A stretch of DNA of 64,000 bases from Cyclobacteriaceae bacterium (GCA_016787565.1 JAEUUG010000009.1:1-64000), one strand, 5' to 3'; positions 34,682 through 44,856 are shown, counted from the stretch's first letter. Program-made: numbers and translations. The notes: generated from the letters alone by a model not told the origin.

Positions 34682-35709
34682 GCGAACAATTGCTTGCCGT
34701 TTCACCGTCACCCCACATTCATACGGAACTTACCGTGCCGCAAATTATGAAGGGTGTAATTATCGCCATGTTACCGGCATTTGCGCTTTCCATTTACAAT
34801 TTTGGAATTACATCGCTATATGTAACCGTATTGTCCGTTTCGTTCTGTGTTGCAGCCGAGTATTTAATCACCCGGTATTTACTAAAAAAATCAGCGAGCA
34901 TTCAGGATGGTTCCGCAATCATTACAGGTATGTTGCTGGCCTTTAATGTACCCAGTAATTTGCCGTGGTATATCATTCTGATCGGAAGTCTTGTATCCAT
35001 CGGAATTGGCAAGATGAGCTTTGGTGGTTTGGGAAACAATCCCTTTAATCCGGCTTTGGTTGGACGCGTGTTTTTATTGTTGTCGTTTCCGGTACAGATG
35101 ACAAGCTGGCCCGTGGCGAAGGCAACCTTATCCTTCGATGCTGTTACCAGTGCAACACCATTAGGTTTATTGAAAGAGGGTATTCGCGCTGGTGATTCGA
35201 TGGACACCATCATGCAAACTATGCCAACGTATAGCGATTTCTTTTTCGGCTTTCAATCCGGATCGCTTGGTGAAATGTCAGCTTGTGCATTACTCCTTGG
35301 ATTAGGATACATGCTTTACCGAAAAATAATCACCTGGCATATTCCGGTCACCATGCTGGCAACTGTTCTTATTATGACCGGAATATTCTGGCTGATCGAT
35401 CCCAATCGATTTGCAAATCCGTTGTTTCATGTATTGACGGGTGGTGTTATGCTCGGTGCTGTTTTTATGGCAACCGATTATGTTACCTCACCGGTATCGC
35501 ATCGTGGAATGATTGTGTTCGCTCTTGGTATTGGTGTGCTGACAGTTTTGATTCGGTTGTTCGGTAGTTACCCGGAAGGTGTATCCTTTGCTATCCTGAT
35601 TATGAATGCTTTTGTTCCCATGATTAATACCTACATCAAACAACCTCGGTATGGTGTGCAAAAGGAAGGCAAGCCCCGTAAGGAACCAACACCCATTAAA
35701 GCAAATTGA
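34678..35709 (+). CDS. rnfD: Rnf complex subunit D (membrane FMN protein)
   Basis: 343 residues with about nine predicted membrane helices. Thr160 in VTSATPLG corresponds to the covalent FMN attachment threonine of RnfD/NqrB. GKMSFGGLGNNPFNPALVGR is the family signature. The subunit is part of the ion-translocating core. Its stop TGA is followed at once by the rnfG start region. Confidence 0.95.
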   Translation: MSEQLLAVSPSPHIHTELTVPQIMKGVIIAMLPAFALSIYNFGITSLYVTVLSVSFCVAAEYLITRYLLKKSASIQDGSAIITGMLLAFNVPSNLPWYIILIGSLVSIGIGKMSFGGLGNNPFNPALVGRVFLLLSFPVQMTSWPVAKATLSFDAVTSATPLGLLKEGIRAGDSMDTIMQTMPTYSDFFFGFQSGSLGEMSACALLLGLGYMLYRKIITWHIPVTMLATVLIMTGIFWLIDPNRFANPLFHVLTGGVMLGAVFMATDYVTSPVSHRGMIVFALGIGVLTVLIRLFGSYPEGVSFAILIMNAFVPMINTYIKQPRYGVQKEGKPRKEPTPIKAN

Positions 35710-35711
35710 TT

Positions 35712-36302
35712 ATGGCAGCTATTGCTTCATCGTTTAAAAATATGACCATCACACTGGTACTTGTCACGCTGGTGGCCGCTGTTTCAATGGGGTATGTTTT
35801 TCAATGGACAAAGGTACCCATTGCTGAAGCAAGATTAGCGAAACAACTGAAGGCCATTGAAGCCGTAGTGAAGGGATATGATAATAACCCGGTATTGGAA
35901 AAGTACAAGGTGATAACTCCTGATGGAAAAGATAGTCTTGAGTTTTTTCCGGCAAAGGCCGATGGCAACCTTATCGGCATGGCAGTAAAGACACGTTCCT
36001 CAAAAGGCTACAGTGGTGATATTTGGCTGATGGTAGGGTTCTCGATGAAAGGCGAAATTCTCAAGGTATATGTAGTGGAGCACCGCGAAACTCCCGGCCT
36101 CGGCTCTAAAATGACAGATCTGAAATTTTATCAGCAGTTTGTCGGAAAAAATCCGGAGCAGATGAAATTGAAAGTCAAGAAGGATGGAGGAGATGTGGAT
36201 GCCATCTCCGGAGCCACCATTAGCTCACGTGCCTACGCTGAGGCTGTTCAATTGGCATACGATACGTTTAAAGCCGCAAATTATGGTGAAGCAAATCAGT
36301 AA
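35712..36302 (+). CDS. rnfG: Rnf complex subunit G (periplasmic FMN protein)
   Basis: About 196 residues. One N-terminal membrane helix (about 10-28) anchors a periplasmic domain of the FMN-binding family; Thr169 in [10 protein letters not shown] is the covalent FMN site. The start is ATG 35712; an upstream TTG at 35706 overlaps the rnfD stop. The 3' end overlaps rnfE by 20 bases. Confidence 0.94.
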   Translation: MAAIASSFKNMTITLVLVTLVAAVSMGYVFQWTKVPIAEARLAKQLKAIEAVVKGYDNNPVLEKYKVITPDGKDSLEFFPAKADGNLIGMAVKTRSSKGYSGDIWLMVGFSMKGEILKVYVVEHRETPGLGSKMTDLKFYQQFVGKNPEQMKLKVKKDGGDVDAISGATISSRAYAEAVQLAYDTFKAANYGEANQ

Positions 36303-36894
36303 TAAAGAAAATTTTCTGAAGGGAATCATTAAAGAGAATCCCGTCTTTGTGCTCTTGCTGGGGTGTTGCCCGACACTGGGCGTAACATCATCTGCCATTA
36401 ATGGATTGGGCATGGGCGTGGCCACCATGTTTGTCTTGATCATGTCCAATGTGGTGATCTCGCTGGTGAAAAATGTTATTCCCGATAAAGTTCGTATACC
36501 CTCTTTCATCGTAATAATTGCTGCCTTTGTAACCGTTGTTCAACTGCTGATGGAAGCTTACACACCTGCGCTACACGAACAATTGGGATTATTTATTCCC
36601 CTTATTGTTGTGAATTGTATTGTGCTGGGAAGAGCCGAGGCCTTTGCATCGCGTAATACACTTTTTTCAAGCATGATCGATGGATTAGGCATGGGTGTTG
36701 GGTTTACTTTTGCCCTTGTATTGCTGGGAAGTATACGCGAGGTGTTGGGGAGTTTGTCATTGTTTGGCTTTCGGTTCGCAGAAGCAGATGGCATGCTCAT
36801 TTTTATTCTGGCACCTGGTGCTTTTATTACCCTTGGATTTATTATTGCCGTGATGACCTGGATAAAAAAACGTAAACCAAAAACCACTTCTTAA
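36283..36894 (+). CDS. rnfE: Rnf complex subunit E
   Basis: About 203 residues from ATG 36283 ([14 protein letters not shown]), the typical beginning; the longer frame runs backwards through rnfG and is not family sequence. Six membrane helices are expected. [11 protein letters not shown] near the first helix holds a cysteine that, in the RnfA/E pair, takes part in binding an intramembrane 2Fe-2S cluster, and [14 protein letters not shown] contains the second. Confidence 0.94.
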   Translation: MVKQISNKENFLKGIIKENPVFVLLLGCCPTLGVTSSAINGLGMGVATMFVLIMSNVVISLVKNVIPDKVRIPSFIVIIAAFVTVVQLLMEAYTPALHEQLGLFIPLIVVNCIVLGRAEAFASRNTLFSSMIDGLGMGVGFTFALVLLGSIREVLGSLSLFGFRFAEADGMLIFILAPGAFITLGFIIAVMTWIKKRKPKTTS

Positions 36895-36908
36895 GTACAG
36901 ACAATACT

Positions 36909-37481
36909 ATGGAATACATCATCATTATCATATCCACGATTTTCATCAACAACATTGTATTGGCAAAATTTTTAGGGATTTGTCCTTTTTTAGGCGTCTC
37001 CAAAAATACATCAACTGCTGTAGGCATGGGAGGCGCTGTCATTTTTGTGATGACCATCGCCACCATCATGACCTACCTGGTGCAGCATTATATTTTAATT
37101 CCGCTTGACATCGAATACCTTCAAACCGTTACCTACATTCTGGTGATTGCTTTTTTAGTACAAGTGGTGGAAATTGTTCTGAAGAAAGTAAGTCCGGATT
37201 TATACCAGGCACTGGGCGTCTATCTTCCGTTGATCACAACCAACTGCGCCATTTTAGGTGTAGCCATTCTGGTTATTCAAAATGATTTTAACCTCTTGCA
37301 AAGTGTAACATTCGCCATCGGAAATGCCATCGGGTTTACACTGGCCATCGCTATTTTTTCAAGCTTGCGTGAGCAGTTGGAGAACGCTGATCTTCCCGAA
37401 TATATGCAGGGTGTTCCGGCTGCCCTCATCACGGCCAGTATTCTTTCGATGGCATTTATGGGCTTTGCAGGTCTGGTATGA
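36909..37481 (+). CDS. rnfA: Rnf complex subunit A
   Basis: 190 residues, six membrane helices, homologous to RnfE with opposite topology. LAKFLGICPFLGVSK and TTNCAILGVAI carry the conserved cysteines for the intramembrane iron-sulfur cluster shared with RnfE. It is the last gene of rnfBCDGEA, and its stop is 11 bases from the stop of the convergent phosphate transporter gene; I see no terminator between them. Confidence 0.95.
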   Translation: MEYIIIIISTIFINNIVLAKFLGICPFLGVSKNTSTAVGMGGAVIFVMTIATIMTYLVQHYILIPLDIEYLQTVTYILVIAFLVQVVEIVLKKVSPDLYQALGVYLPLITTNCAILGVAILVIQNDFNLLQSVTFAIGNAIGFTLAIAIFSSLREQLENADLPEYMQGVPAALITASILSMAFMGFAGLV

Positions 37482-37492
37482 TCTGCTACAGA

Positions 37493-39751
37493 CTAAACTG
37501 ATTTCTTAACCGATTGTATGGTGAAATCGCAATATAGTGTGTGTACACGTTCTACTATTGTGATTACATCTTTTACTTCGAGGAAAATTCGGGTCTGTAA
37601 TAATCCCAGTTTATTGCCGATATCATTTTTTTGAATATCAAGGATCAGGCCGTCAATAGCGATGTTGATGTAAGCAATTAATTTATCGTGTTTATCCTGA
37701 ATGATGGCGTCATTCTCAACAGATAATTTTTCAATGCTGATCACAGCCAAATCAATGTAGCTCTCTAAATCTTTCTCTAACTCGCTAAACACTTTCTGGT
37801 ATTTTTTTGTGGGAGGCGAATGGTGATTGATCACATGGAAGGAGCAGACTTCATTCACAAGTTGGGCACTTTGGTACAGGTCCTGCATCAGGTCAAACAC
37901 CAGAATGTACAATCTGCCGGCAGGCAAATTTCCTTTTTCCATTTTCTGAACATACTTGATGAGTTTGCCGTGCAGTTTTTCATTCTGCTCTTTCAGTTTT
38001 TTAATTTCCTTTCCGGACTTATTCAGGGCGTTGCCGTCTTCTTTTAATAGTGATTGAATGCTATGCAGCGTTACTTTGCGTACTGTCTTTAAATTTTTAA
38101 TGGTGTTGCTCTTGCTTTCACTAATAACCTGATGGATATCGGCTGATGGGGATTCTAGAACCTGATTTGAAATTTTTTCTTCACTGGATTTACGTTTAAA
38201 TACAACGTGACTACGGATAATAAGAAAACCTGCCAGACCACTCAATGCCAACATGCCTATGATACCTGTATGATACATGATGAGCGCAAACAATCCGCTG
38301 GTAAGTATGGCAACGATGGCGGTAATGAGCCATCCGGCTATCACATTCATGACACCCGCCACGCGGTATACAGCACTCTCTCTTCCCCAGGCCTGATCGG
38401 CAAAGGATGTACCCATCGCTACCATAAAGGTTACGAATGTAGTTGAAAGAGGTAGTTTCTGTGAAGTGCCATACGCAATTAAGGCACTTGAAACAATAAG
38501 ATTTATAGAGGCCCGGATAAGATCGAAAGATGGTTTTTCAGGATCCTGCTTAAGTTTCTCCTGGTCGAGATTTTCTTTTTTGAAACGAACCAGCATGACC
38601 TGATTGATGTATTGCGGAACAATACGTTGCACGCCACGGCCAAGCCACATCGCACTGCCTACTAAGGCACGAGACAAAAAATTGGGTCTGAATTTTTCGT
38701 CACCATCATCCTGGCGGGCCAGCGAAATTTCTGTCTCTGTAACCTTGCGGCTTTTTGCATTCGTCCACAACGTAATGGTCATCACGATTCCCGCACCAAC
38801 TAAGATCAATGTAGGCGTTACAATTTTTTCATTGAGTATACCCATATTAAACTCACTGGCAGGAACTCCGGAAGCACTCCAGGCCTGAAAGGACATTAGC
38901 CCGGCTACTGAAACACCAATAAAATTGACCAAGTCGTTTCCGGCAAAAGCCATAGCAAGCGAAAAGGTGCCCAACAAAACAATGATTTTCAGCGGGTTTA
39001 CATCTTGCCACCACATCAGCACCTGAATGAAAATAGACCAAAAAATAACGAAGACCACTAAGATCATTCCGGTATTTTTCATGATCCAGCTAACCTGACT
39101 ATCGGTGACAAGTGCACTTCCTTTTACGCCCTTGATCAACAAGAAGTAAATAATGGTGGTGATGGCGATACCGCTGAAAATTGCACCATACTTTTTAAGG
39201 TTCCGTTTGAAATTGAAGGTGAAGATTAAGCGGGAAACATGTTGAATGATAGTCCCGGTAATAAAAGCGAGAAACACTGACAAGAATATCCCTACAATAA
39301 TGGTTATGGCGCTGGAATAATTAATAATCTGTTTCCAGGTCTCAAACCCCATTCCTTGATCAAAGGCATACAATAATCCGGTTACAAGGGCTGCACCGAG
39401 CAGTTCGAAAATAAGAGATACGGTAGTAGAGGTTGGTAGCCCGAGGGAATTGTAAAAATCAAGTAAGATAATGTCGGTAATCATCACTGCCATAAAAATG
39501 ATGATGACCTTATCGAAAGTGAAGAAACTTGGATTAAAGATGCCACTTCGGGCAATTTCCATCATACCGCTGGAAAACAGGGAGCCCATCAGGATACCCA
39601 AACTGGCAATGATCAGAATAGTTCGAAAAGAGGCCACTTTTGACCCGATCGCAGAGTTTAGAAAATTAACAGCATCATTACTAACACCCACGATAAGATC
39701 GACCACAGCAATGGCCATCAGGATGATGACGAGGACAAGATAAATATTCAT
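37493..39751 (-). CDS. PiT-family phosphate transporter fused to PhoU-like domain
   Basis: 752 residues. The first 520 residues form a PiT (Pho4) inorganic phosphate permease with two inverted copies: GVSNDAVNFLNSAIGSK near 22-38 and AGNDLVNFIGVSVAG near 270. The last 200 residues are soluble, helical and resemble a PhoU-like bundle, starting after FLIIRSHVVFKRK. In most bacteria a separate pit accessory protein plays this part, so the fusion is a compact version. It is transcribed with korAB on the minus strand or alone; the gap to korB is 97 bases. Confidence 0.88.
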   Translation of the reverse strand: MNIYLVLVIILMAIAVVDLIVGVSNDAVNFLNSAIGSKVASFRTILIIASLGILMGSLFSSGMMEIARSGIFNPSFFTFDKVIIIFMAVMITDIILLDFYNSLGLPTSTTVSLIFELLGAALVTGLLYAFDQGMGFETWKQIINYSSAITIIVGIFLSVFLAFITGTIIQHVSRLIFTFNFKRNLKKYGAIFSGIAITTIIYFLLIKGVKGSALVTDSQVSWIMKNTGMILVVFVIFWSIFIQVLMWWQDVNPLKIIVLLGTFSLAMAFAGNDLVNFIGVSVAGLMSFQAWSASGVPASEFNMGILNEKIVTPTLILVGAGIVMTITLWTNAKSRKVTETEISLARQDDGDEKFRPNFLSRALVGSAMWLGRGVQRIVPQYINQVMLVRFKKENLDQEKLKQDPEKPSFDLIRASINLIVSSALIAYGTSQKLPLSTTFVTFMVAMGTSFADQAWGRESAVYRVAGVMNVIAGWLITAIVAILTSGLFALIMYHTGIIGMLALSGLAGFLIIRSHVVFKRKSSEEKISNQVLESPSADIHQVISESKSNTIKNLKTVRKVTLHSIQSLLKEDGNALNKSGKEIKKLKEQNEKLHGKLIKYVQKMEKGNLPAGRLYILVFDLMQDLYQSAQLVNEVCSFHVINHHSPPTKKYQKVFSELEKDLESYIDLAVISIEKLSVENDAIIQDKHDKLIAYINIAIDGLILDIQKNDIGNKLGLLQTRIFLEVKDVITIVERVHTLYCDFTIQSVKKSV

Positions 39752-39848
39752 GCCGAAAATTAAGCTATGCGATTTGCGTGCGGCAAGAAAGTAAATTAAT
39801 TTATTGTTACCAATACGTAGTTACCGTTGTCTTTTCACTACTTCCTTA

Positions 39849-40895
39849 CTACACCTCCCAATAATTGCTTCCCTGCAATAAGGATTCAAGGTTGCCCTCA
39901 CCTTTCTCTTTAATTTCGTTTTCAATCTGATCTTCAACCTGTTGCTCATAAGATGATTTGTCGATGTTTTGTAATACCCCCATTGGCCTGGGCAATTCTT
40001 CAGAGTAGGTCATGTTCGCTAAAATGAACGCCAGTGTTGTATCATTTTGATTATGCACCATTACATCGTTCAGGCTTCTGCCATCCCCATCGAGGGCCAC
40101 AACACGTGGCGTAAAGCCATCCATGATGAGTCCTTTATTCTTAGTCTTTCCGAAAACGAGAGGTTTTCCGTGCTCTACAAAGATTGTATGGTCATCACGA
40201 GTGTCTGCATTTGTATATTGATCGAATGCTCCATCATTGAAAATGCGGCAATTCGTATAAATCTCTATAAATGATGTACCCTTATGTTGATAGGCCTGTA
40301 ACAATAAGTTTTGCAACTGCTGGCGATCTTTATCATGACCACGGGCCACAAAGGTAGCACTGGCACCAAGGGCTAAAGCAACAGGATTGAAAGGATCATC
40401 CAGCACACCAAGGGGAGATGACTTTGTAATCTGGCCCCGATGAGATGTGGGTGAATATTGACCTTTCGTTAAGCTATAGACTTCATTATTGAACATCAGG
40501 ATGTTCAGATCAACATTCCTGCGGCAGGCATGAATAAAATGGTTTCCACCGATGCTCATGTTATCGCCATCACCGGTTACAACCCATACGCTTAAATCGG
40601 GTCGCGCAATTTTCAATCCGCTGGCGATGGGTAATCCTCGTCCGTGTATACCATGAAATCCATAGGTATCCATATAATAAGGAAACCGGCCGGAACAACC
40701 TATACCGGATACAAACACAATCTTCTCCTTCGGGATTCCCAGGTCAGGCATTAAGCGCTGGGCAGGTGAAAGAACTGAAATAGCGCCACAGCCGGCACAC
40801 CAACGCACATCCACATCGGGTTTAAAGTCTTTTGATGTAAGGTGGTCTTCGCCTACATGGGGTTTTTCAAGTATCTGATCAATGATTGTTTTCAT
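39849..40895 (-). CDS. korB: 2-oxoacid:ferredoxin oxidoreductase, beta subunit
   Basis: 348 residues. This is the TPP-binding subunit of the two-subunit enzyme. Four cysteines bind its single 4Fe-4S cluster: Cys33, Cys36 (WCAGCGA), Cys67 (GIGCSGR) and Cys216 (YTNCRIF). The TPP motif is GDGDNMSIGGNHF with NNEVYSLTKGQYSPTS. Together with korA it probably oxidises 2-oxoglutarate to succinyl-CoA, a ferredoxin-linked route common in Bacteroidota. There is no ferredoxin-like subunit nearby, so the enzyme has one cluster only. Confidence 0.93.
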   Translation of the reverse strand: MKTIIDQILEKPHVGEDHLTSKDFKPDVDVRWCAGCGAISVLSPAQRLMPDLGIPKEKIVFVSGIGCSGRFPYYMDTYGFHGIHGRGLPIASGLKIARPDLSVWVVTGDGDNMSIGGNHFIHACRRNVDLNILMFNNEVYSLTKGQYSPTSHRGQITKSSPLGVLDDPFNPVALALGASATFVARGHDKDRQQLQNLLLQAYQHKGTSFIEIYTNCRIFNDGAFDQYTNADTRDDHTIFVEHGKPLVFGKTKNKGLIMDGFTPRVVALDGDGRSLNDVMVHNQNDTTLAFILANMTYSEELPRPMGVLQNIDKSSYEQQVEDQIENEIKEKGEGNLESLLQGSNYWEV

Positions 40896-40907
40896 GGTAA
40901 TGCTTTA

Positions 40908-42794
40908 TTAAAGGTCAACAGGGAGATCTATTTTTGAACTGGCAGGCCACTTCTTAATATCTCGCATGGAGATCAGCATCGAGAGTTTTTCTTCCAGTTC
41001 CACAGCCTTAAAGGGTTTGCCTTGTACTTTATTGATGCCAATGACTGGCTTCAAATATTTGGCCTGAATCAGGCTTTTAAGTTGTCCCAGGTTTAATTCA
41101 GGTATGACAACACGATCGAATTTGTGTAGCAATTCACCCAGATTTTTTGGAAAAGGATTTAGGTACCGCAGATGCGCAAAGGAAAGATTATGCCCTTTTG
41201 CCTTCAGGTGTTCGACAGCGGTTTTAGCCGCGCCATAGGTGCTTCCCCAACTCAGCAGCAGTAAATCACCTTCGTGTTCACCGAATACTTCGAGGTCGGG
41301 TATATCATTGGCAATTCCATCAATCTTTCGCTGCCGGATTTCTACCATTTTCTGGTGGTTCATCGGATCGTGGCTCACCACGCCACTACCATCTTCCTTC
41401 TCTAATCCGCCAATGCGGTGTTCCATGCCCTGCATACCAGGAATAGCCCAAAGTCTGCTCAGCGTTTCCGGGTTTCGAAGGTAGGGTTTGAAGGTGGTTG
41501 AGTCATCCGCAAAATGCGGAGCAATTTCCGGTAATTGACCGATCGATGGTATTCGCCAGGGTTCGGATGCTTGACCTATGTATCCATCGCTCAATAGCAT
41601 AACCGGTGTCATGTATTTCAATGCGATGCGGGCAGCTTCAAGTGTCATATCGAAACAATCGGCTGAACTGGCTGCGGCCAGCACCGGAAGTGGTGCTTCA
41701 CCATGCCGACCATACATGGCTTGCATCAAATCACTTTGTTCTGTTTTGGTAGGTAAACCTGTTGACGGACCGGCACGCATCACATTCACAATAATCAATG
41801 GCAACTCCGTCATAATAGCGAGCCCGATGGCTTCACTTTTTAGGGATAGGCCAGGTCCACTCGTTGTCGTTACCGCCAGGCTTCCGCCAAACGCAGCACC
41901 GATAGCACTGGCAATACCGGCAATTTCATCTTCCGCTTGCAAGTGCTTGACACCATACTTTTTGTAACCGGAAATGGCATGAAGGATATCCGTGGCAGGC
42001 GTAATCGGGTAGGAGCCCAAAAAAAGCGGGAGGTGTGCTTTTGTGGCGGCTACCACTAAGCCCAATGCCACAGCCTGGTTTCCGGTGATGCTTCTGTATT
42101 TTCCCGACTCCAATTGCGATCTGTCAATGATGTATTGCTTTCGGAAATCCGGGTTTTTCTCAGCAAAGTTCCAACCCCCTTGCAGGGCATGCACATTAGC
42201 GAGAATAATATCTTCTTTGCCTTTAAACTTTTTATTGATCCACGATACCGTTGGTTCCAGCGGACGGTTGAACAACCAATAGGTTATACCAAGCGCAAAT
42301 ATGTTTCGGGTTTTTTGCACCAGTTTTGAAGGAACATCCAATTCAATGAATGCCTTCTTCAGCTCCTTATTTAAATCAACAGGAAAAACATTGTACTTCG
42401 CCAGACTTCCATCCTCCAGCGGATTTTGGGTATAACCGGTTAGTTTCAGGTTGCGGTCATCAAATCCATCTGAGTTGATGATGAGTAACCCTTGCTCGCG
42501 AACATGTGGAAGATTCACTTTCAGACTGGCAGCATTCATGGCTACGAGTACGTCTACAAAATCGCCAGGCGTATGAATGTTTTTGGTTCCGAAATGCACC
42601 TGGAATGCACTGACACCATAAAGCGTTCCTTCCGGAGCGCGAATTTCGGATGGATAATCCGGGAACGTATTGACTTCATTTCCGGCAAAGCCGGATGTGT
42701 CCGAAAATTGGGTGCCAATCAATTGCATTCCATCACCGGAGTCTCCGGCAAACCGGACGGTAACTTCTTCGAGGTGTTCAATAACTTTATTCAT
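40908..42794 (-). CDS. korA: 2-oxoacid:ferredoxin oxidoreductase, gamma-alpha fusion subunit
   Basis: About 628 residues from ATG at 42792-42794 (MNKVIEHLEEVTVRFAGDSG); the open frame continues 25 codons upstream without family match. The gamma domain is N-terminal (FAGDSGDGMQLIGTQFSDTSG) and the alpha domain starts near 220 with GNQAVALGLVVAA and GSYPITPATDILH. TSGPGLSLKSEAIGLA and RAGPSTGLPTKTEQSDL are strong signatures of the alpha subunit. The gap to korB is 12 bases. The gene is divergent from the nitronate monooxygenase-like gene. Confidence 0.94.
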   Translation of the reverse strand: MNKVIEHLEEVTVRFAGDSGDGMQLIGTQFSDTSGFAGNEVNTFPDYPSEIRAPEGTLYGVSAFQVHFGTKNIHTPGDFVDVLVAMNAASLKVNLPHVREQGLLIINSDGFDDRNLKLTGYTQNPLEDGSLAKYNVFPVDLNKELKKAFIELDVPSKLVQKTRNIFALGITYWLFNRPLEPTVSWINKKFKGKEDIILANVHALQGGWNFAEKNPDFRKQYIIDRSQLESGKYRSITGNQAVALGLVVAATKAHLPLFLGSYPITPATDILHAISGYKKYGVKHLQAEDEIAGIASAIGAAFGGSLAVTTTSGPGLSLKSEAIGLAIMTELPLIIVNVMRAGPSTGLPTKTEQSDLMQAMYGRHGEAPLPVLAAASSADCFDMTLEAARIALKYMTPVMLLSDGYIGQASEPWRIPSIGQLPEIAPHFADDSTTFKPYLRNPETLSRLWAIPGMQGMEHRIGGLEKEDGSGVVSHDPMNHQKMVEIRQRKIDGIANDIPDLEVFGEHEGDLLLLSWGSTYGAAKTAVEHLKAKGHNLSFAHLRYLNPFPKNLGELLHKFDRVVIPELNLGQLKSLIQAKYLKPVIGINKVQGKPFKAVELEEKLSMLISMRDIKKWPASSKIDLPVDL

Positions 42795-42960
42795 GGCGGG
42801 CTGTCGTTTGAAAGTATGTGTGAATCGTACATAAAAGATAGAATCATCAGTAATACCAGAATATGACAATAATCAGCCGTGTACCTTGATTTAAATCCTA
42901 AAAAACAGGAAGTGATCAGCACATGTCGACAATCGGAGATTTAGATTAATTTTGATTTCT

Positions 42961-43932
42961 ATGACCGAAATCACACTCGACAAATTGCTGGGCATCAACT
43001 ACCCGATTATTGTGGCGCCCATGTTTTTGATTTCCAATACCCGAATGATTAAAGCTGCCCTGGAAAATGGTGTGAGTGCAGCTTTCCCTGCACTGAATTA
43101 TCGCACAGATCAGGAATTAAGAGCCGCCATTCAGGATATTAAACACGCATCCACCAATCCTTTTGGTGTTAATCTTATCGTTAACAAATCCAATCCAAAG
43201 TATAAAGGTCAGTTGGAAACGTTACTGGAATTGAGAGTCGATTATATCATTACTTCGTTAGGCAATCCAAAGGAAGTGATTGAGCGATGCAAACCCCTTG
43301 GTATAAAAGTTTTCTGTGACGTTGTTGATCTGGCATATGCAAAAAAAGTTGAATCACTTGGTGCCGATGCCGTTATTGCGGTGAACAACAGGGCAGGAGG
43401 CCATGCCGGAAATATTTCACCCGAGGAATTAATCAAAAACCTGAAACAACATTGTACCATACCGGTTATTTCGGCAGGTGGAGTAGCAACCGGAGCAGAT
43501 GTAGCCCAAGCCATCAAGTGGGGTGCTTGTGGCGTTTCGGTAGGAACTATTTTTATTGCCTGTGAAGAATCGGATGTTTCGCCTGAGTATAAACAAGCCA
43601 TGATAGATTACGGAGAAAAAGATATCGTACGAACGAATAAGTTATCCGGCTCACCACTCACGGTGATTAATACACCTTACGTTCAGCAAATGGGTACCAA
43701 AGCAAATTGGCTGGAATGGATATTGAACAACAACAAAACATTAAAGAAATACGCCAAAATGATTATTGCCCTTCGGGGGATGAAGCAGGTTGAGAAAGCC
43801 GCAATGGGTGCAACCTATAAATCCGTTTGGTGTGCCGGCCCAGCGATTGAGCACGTACATAGTATTCGCCCGATGAAGGAGATTGTTCAAACCCTCACGG
43901 CAGAATTTGATAAGGCTAAGTCTTCAATTTAA
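42961..43932 (+). CDS. Nitronate monooxygenase-like FMN protein
   Basis: About 323 residues from ATG 42961; a TTG at 42952 is possible. This FMN TIM-barrel family (NMO, 2-nitropropane dioxygenase) includes detoxifying monooxygenases and enoyl reductases. Family parts: YPIIVAPMFLISNT, GVNLIVN, NNRAGGHAG and the FMN phosphate loop ISAGGVATGADVAQAI. VGTIFIACEESDVSPEYKQA matches common NMO proteins. Substrate is unknown. It is divergent from korA with a short shared spacer. Confidence 0.85.
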   Translation: MTEITLDKLLGINYPIIVAPMFLISNTRMIKAALENGVSAAFPALNYRTDQELRAAIQDIKHASTNPFGVNLIVNKSNPKYKGQLETLLELRVDYIITSLGNPKEVIERCKPLGIKVFCDVVDLAYAKKVESLGADAVIAVNNRAGGHAGNISPEELIKNLKQHCTIPVISAGGVATGADVAQAIKWGACGVSVGTIFIACEESDVSPEYKQAMIDYGEKDIVRTNKLSGSPLTVINTPYVQQMGTKANWLEWILNNNKTLKKYAKMIIALRGMKQVEKAAMGATYKSVWCAGPAIEHVHSIRPMKEIVQTLTAEFDKAKSSI

Positions 43933-43955
43933 TTTTCGCTTAGATTAACCAAAGC

Positions 43956-44774
43956 ATGGAATCATTTCTGAATTTCTTTGAAGCGATGCCCACGTGGCAA
44001 CGCGCAGCCTGGGTAATACTGTGCCTGATGGTCTGTTGGATACTGGAAGGTAACTTTCCGCTTTTCCGGTTTTCATATAATAAGTGGAAACACGCCAAAG
44101 TGAATTTCGTTTTTCTGGCCACGACCATGATCATCAATTCAATATTTGGAATTGCTACGGTTGGAATATTTGAGTGGGTAGGGCGGAGTCACATCGGGTT
44201 GATTTACTTCATTGATCTGCCCATCTGGGCGGAGCTTCTCATTTGCATTCTCATATTTGAGCTCATGGCGCAGTACCTGGTGCATTTTCTATTGCATCGT
44301 GTTAAGTGGATGTGGAAGTTTCACATGATTCACCACAGCGATACACACCTTGATGCTACCAGCGGAACGCGTCACCATCCGGGTGACTTTGCCATGCGAG
44401 AAGTTTTTGCATTGGCGGCTGTGATTATCACCGGAGCTCCCGCAGGCTATTATTTCTTCTACCGGATATGTACGGTGTTCTTCACCTACTTTACACATGC
44501 CAACATTACCTTACCACTCTGGATTGACAAGCCGTTGAGTTATATTTTTATTACACCTAATGTGCACAAGTTTCATCATCACTTTGAGCGCCCCTGGACC
44601 GACACCAACTTTGGAAATATTTTTTCCATATGGGACAGGCTCTTTGGCACGTTTGTGTACGATGATCCAAAAAAAATTCACTACGGTCTGGATGTGCTGG
44701 ACAATAAACGGGATGAGGATCTGAGCTATCAGTTTAAGCTGCCCTTTGATAAGTCGGTGAAAACAGATTATTAA
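43956..44774 (+). CDS. Sterol desaturase/fatty acid hydroxylase family membrane protein
   Basis: 272 residues, about five membrane helices. The three histidine boxes for the di-iron site are present: His110-x3-His114 (HFLLHR), His123-x2-His126-His127 (HMIHH) and His204-x2-His207-His208 (HKFHH). Such enzymes hydroxylate or desaturate lipids using oxygen. The bacterial clade has no fixed substrate. It starts 23 bases after the NMO-like gene and is probably cotranscribed. Confidence 0.9.
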   Translation: MESFLNFFEAMPTWQRAAWVILCLMVCWILEGNFPLFRFSYNKWKHAKVNFVFLATTMIINSIFGIATVGIFEWVGRSHIGLIYFIDLPIWAELLICILIFELMAQYLVHFLLHRVKWMWKFHMIHHSDTHLDATSGTRHHPGDFAMREVFALAAVIITGAPAGYYFFYRICTVFFTYFTHANITLPLWIDKPLSYIFITPNVHKFHHHFERPWTDTNFGNIFSIWDRLFGTFVYDDPKKIHYGLDVLDNKRDEDLSYQFKLPFDKSVKTDY

Positions 44775-44820
44775 TATGTTCGTGCAGGTAGGATACCCGA
44801 ATACTGTATAATGTCGGTGT

Positions 44821-44856
44821 AAAAAAATGAGAGCAGGGTTTTAGGGGCCTGCTCTC
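44821..44856 (-). terminator. Minus-strand terminator hairpin
   Basis: Stem GAGAGCAGG/CCTGCTCTC (44829-44837 and 44848-44856, 9 bp, loop of 10). Read on the minus strand it is followed by A and then seven T (44821-44827). It would end transcripts from the lmo0937-like gene at 45165-45320. The plus-strand gene also stops 47 bases before it, and the hairpin may work weakly in that direction. Confidence 0.65.
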
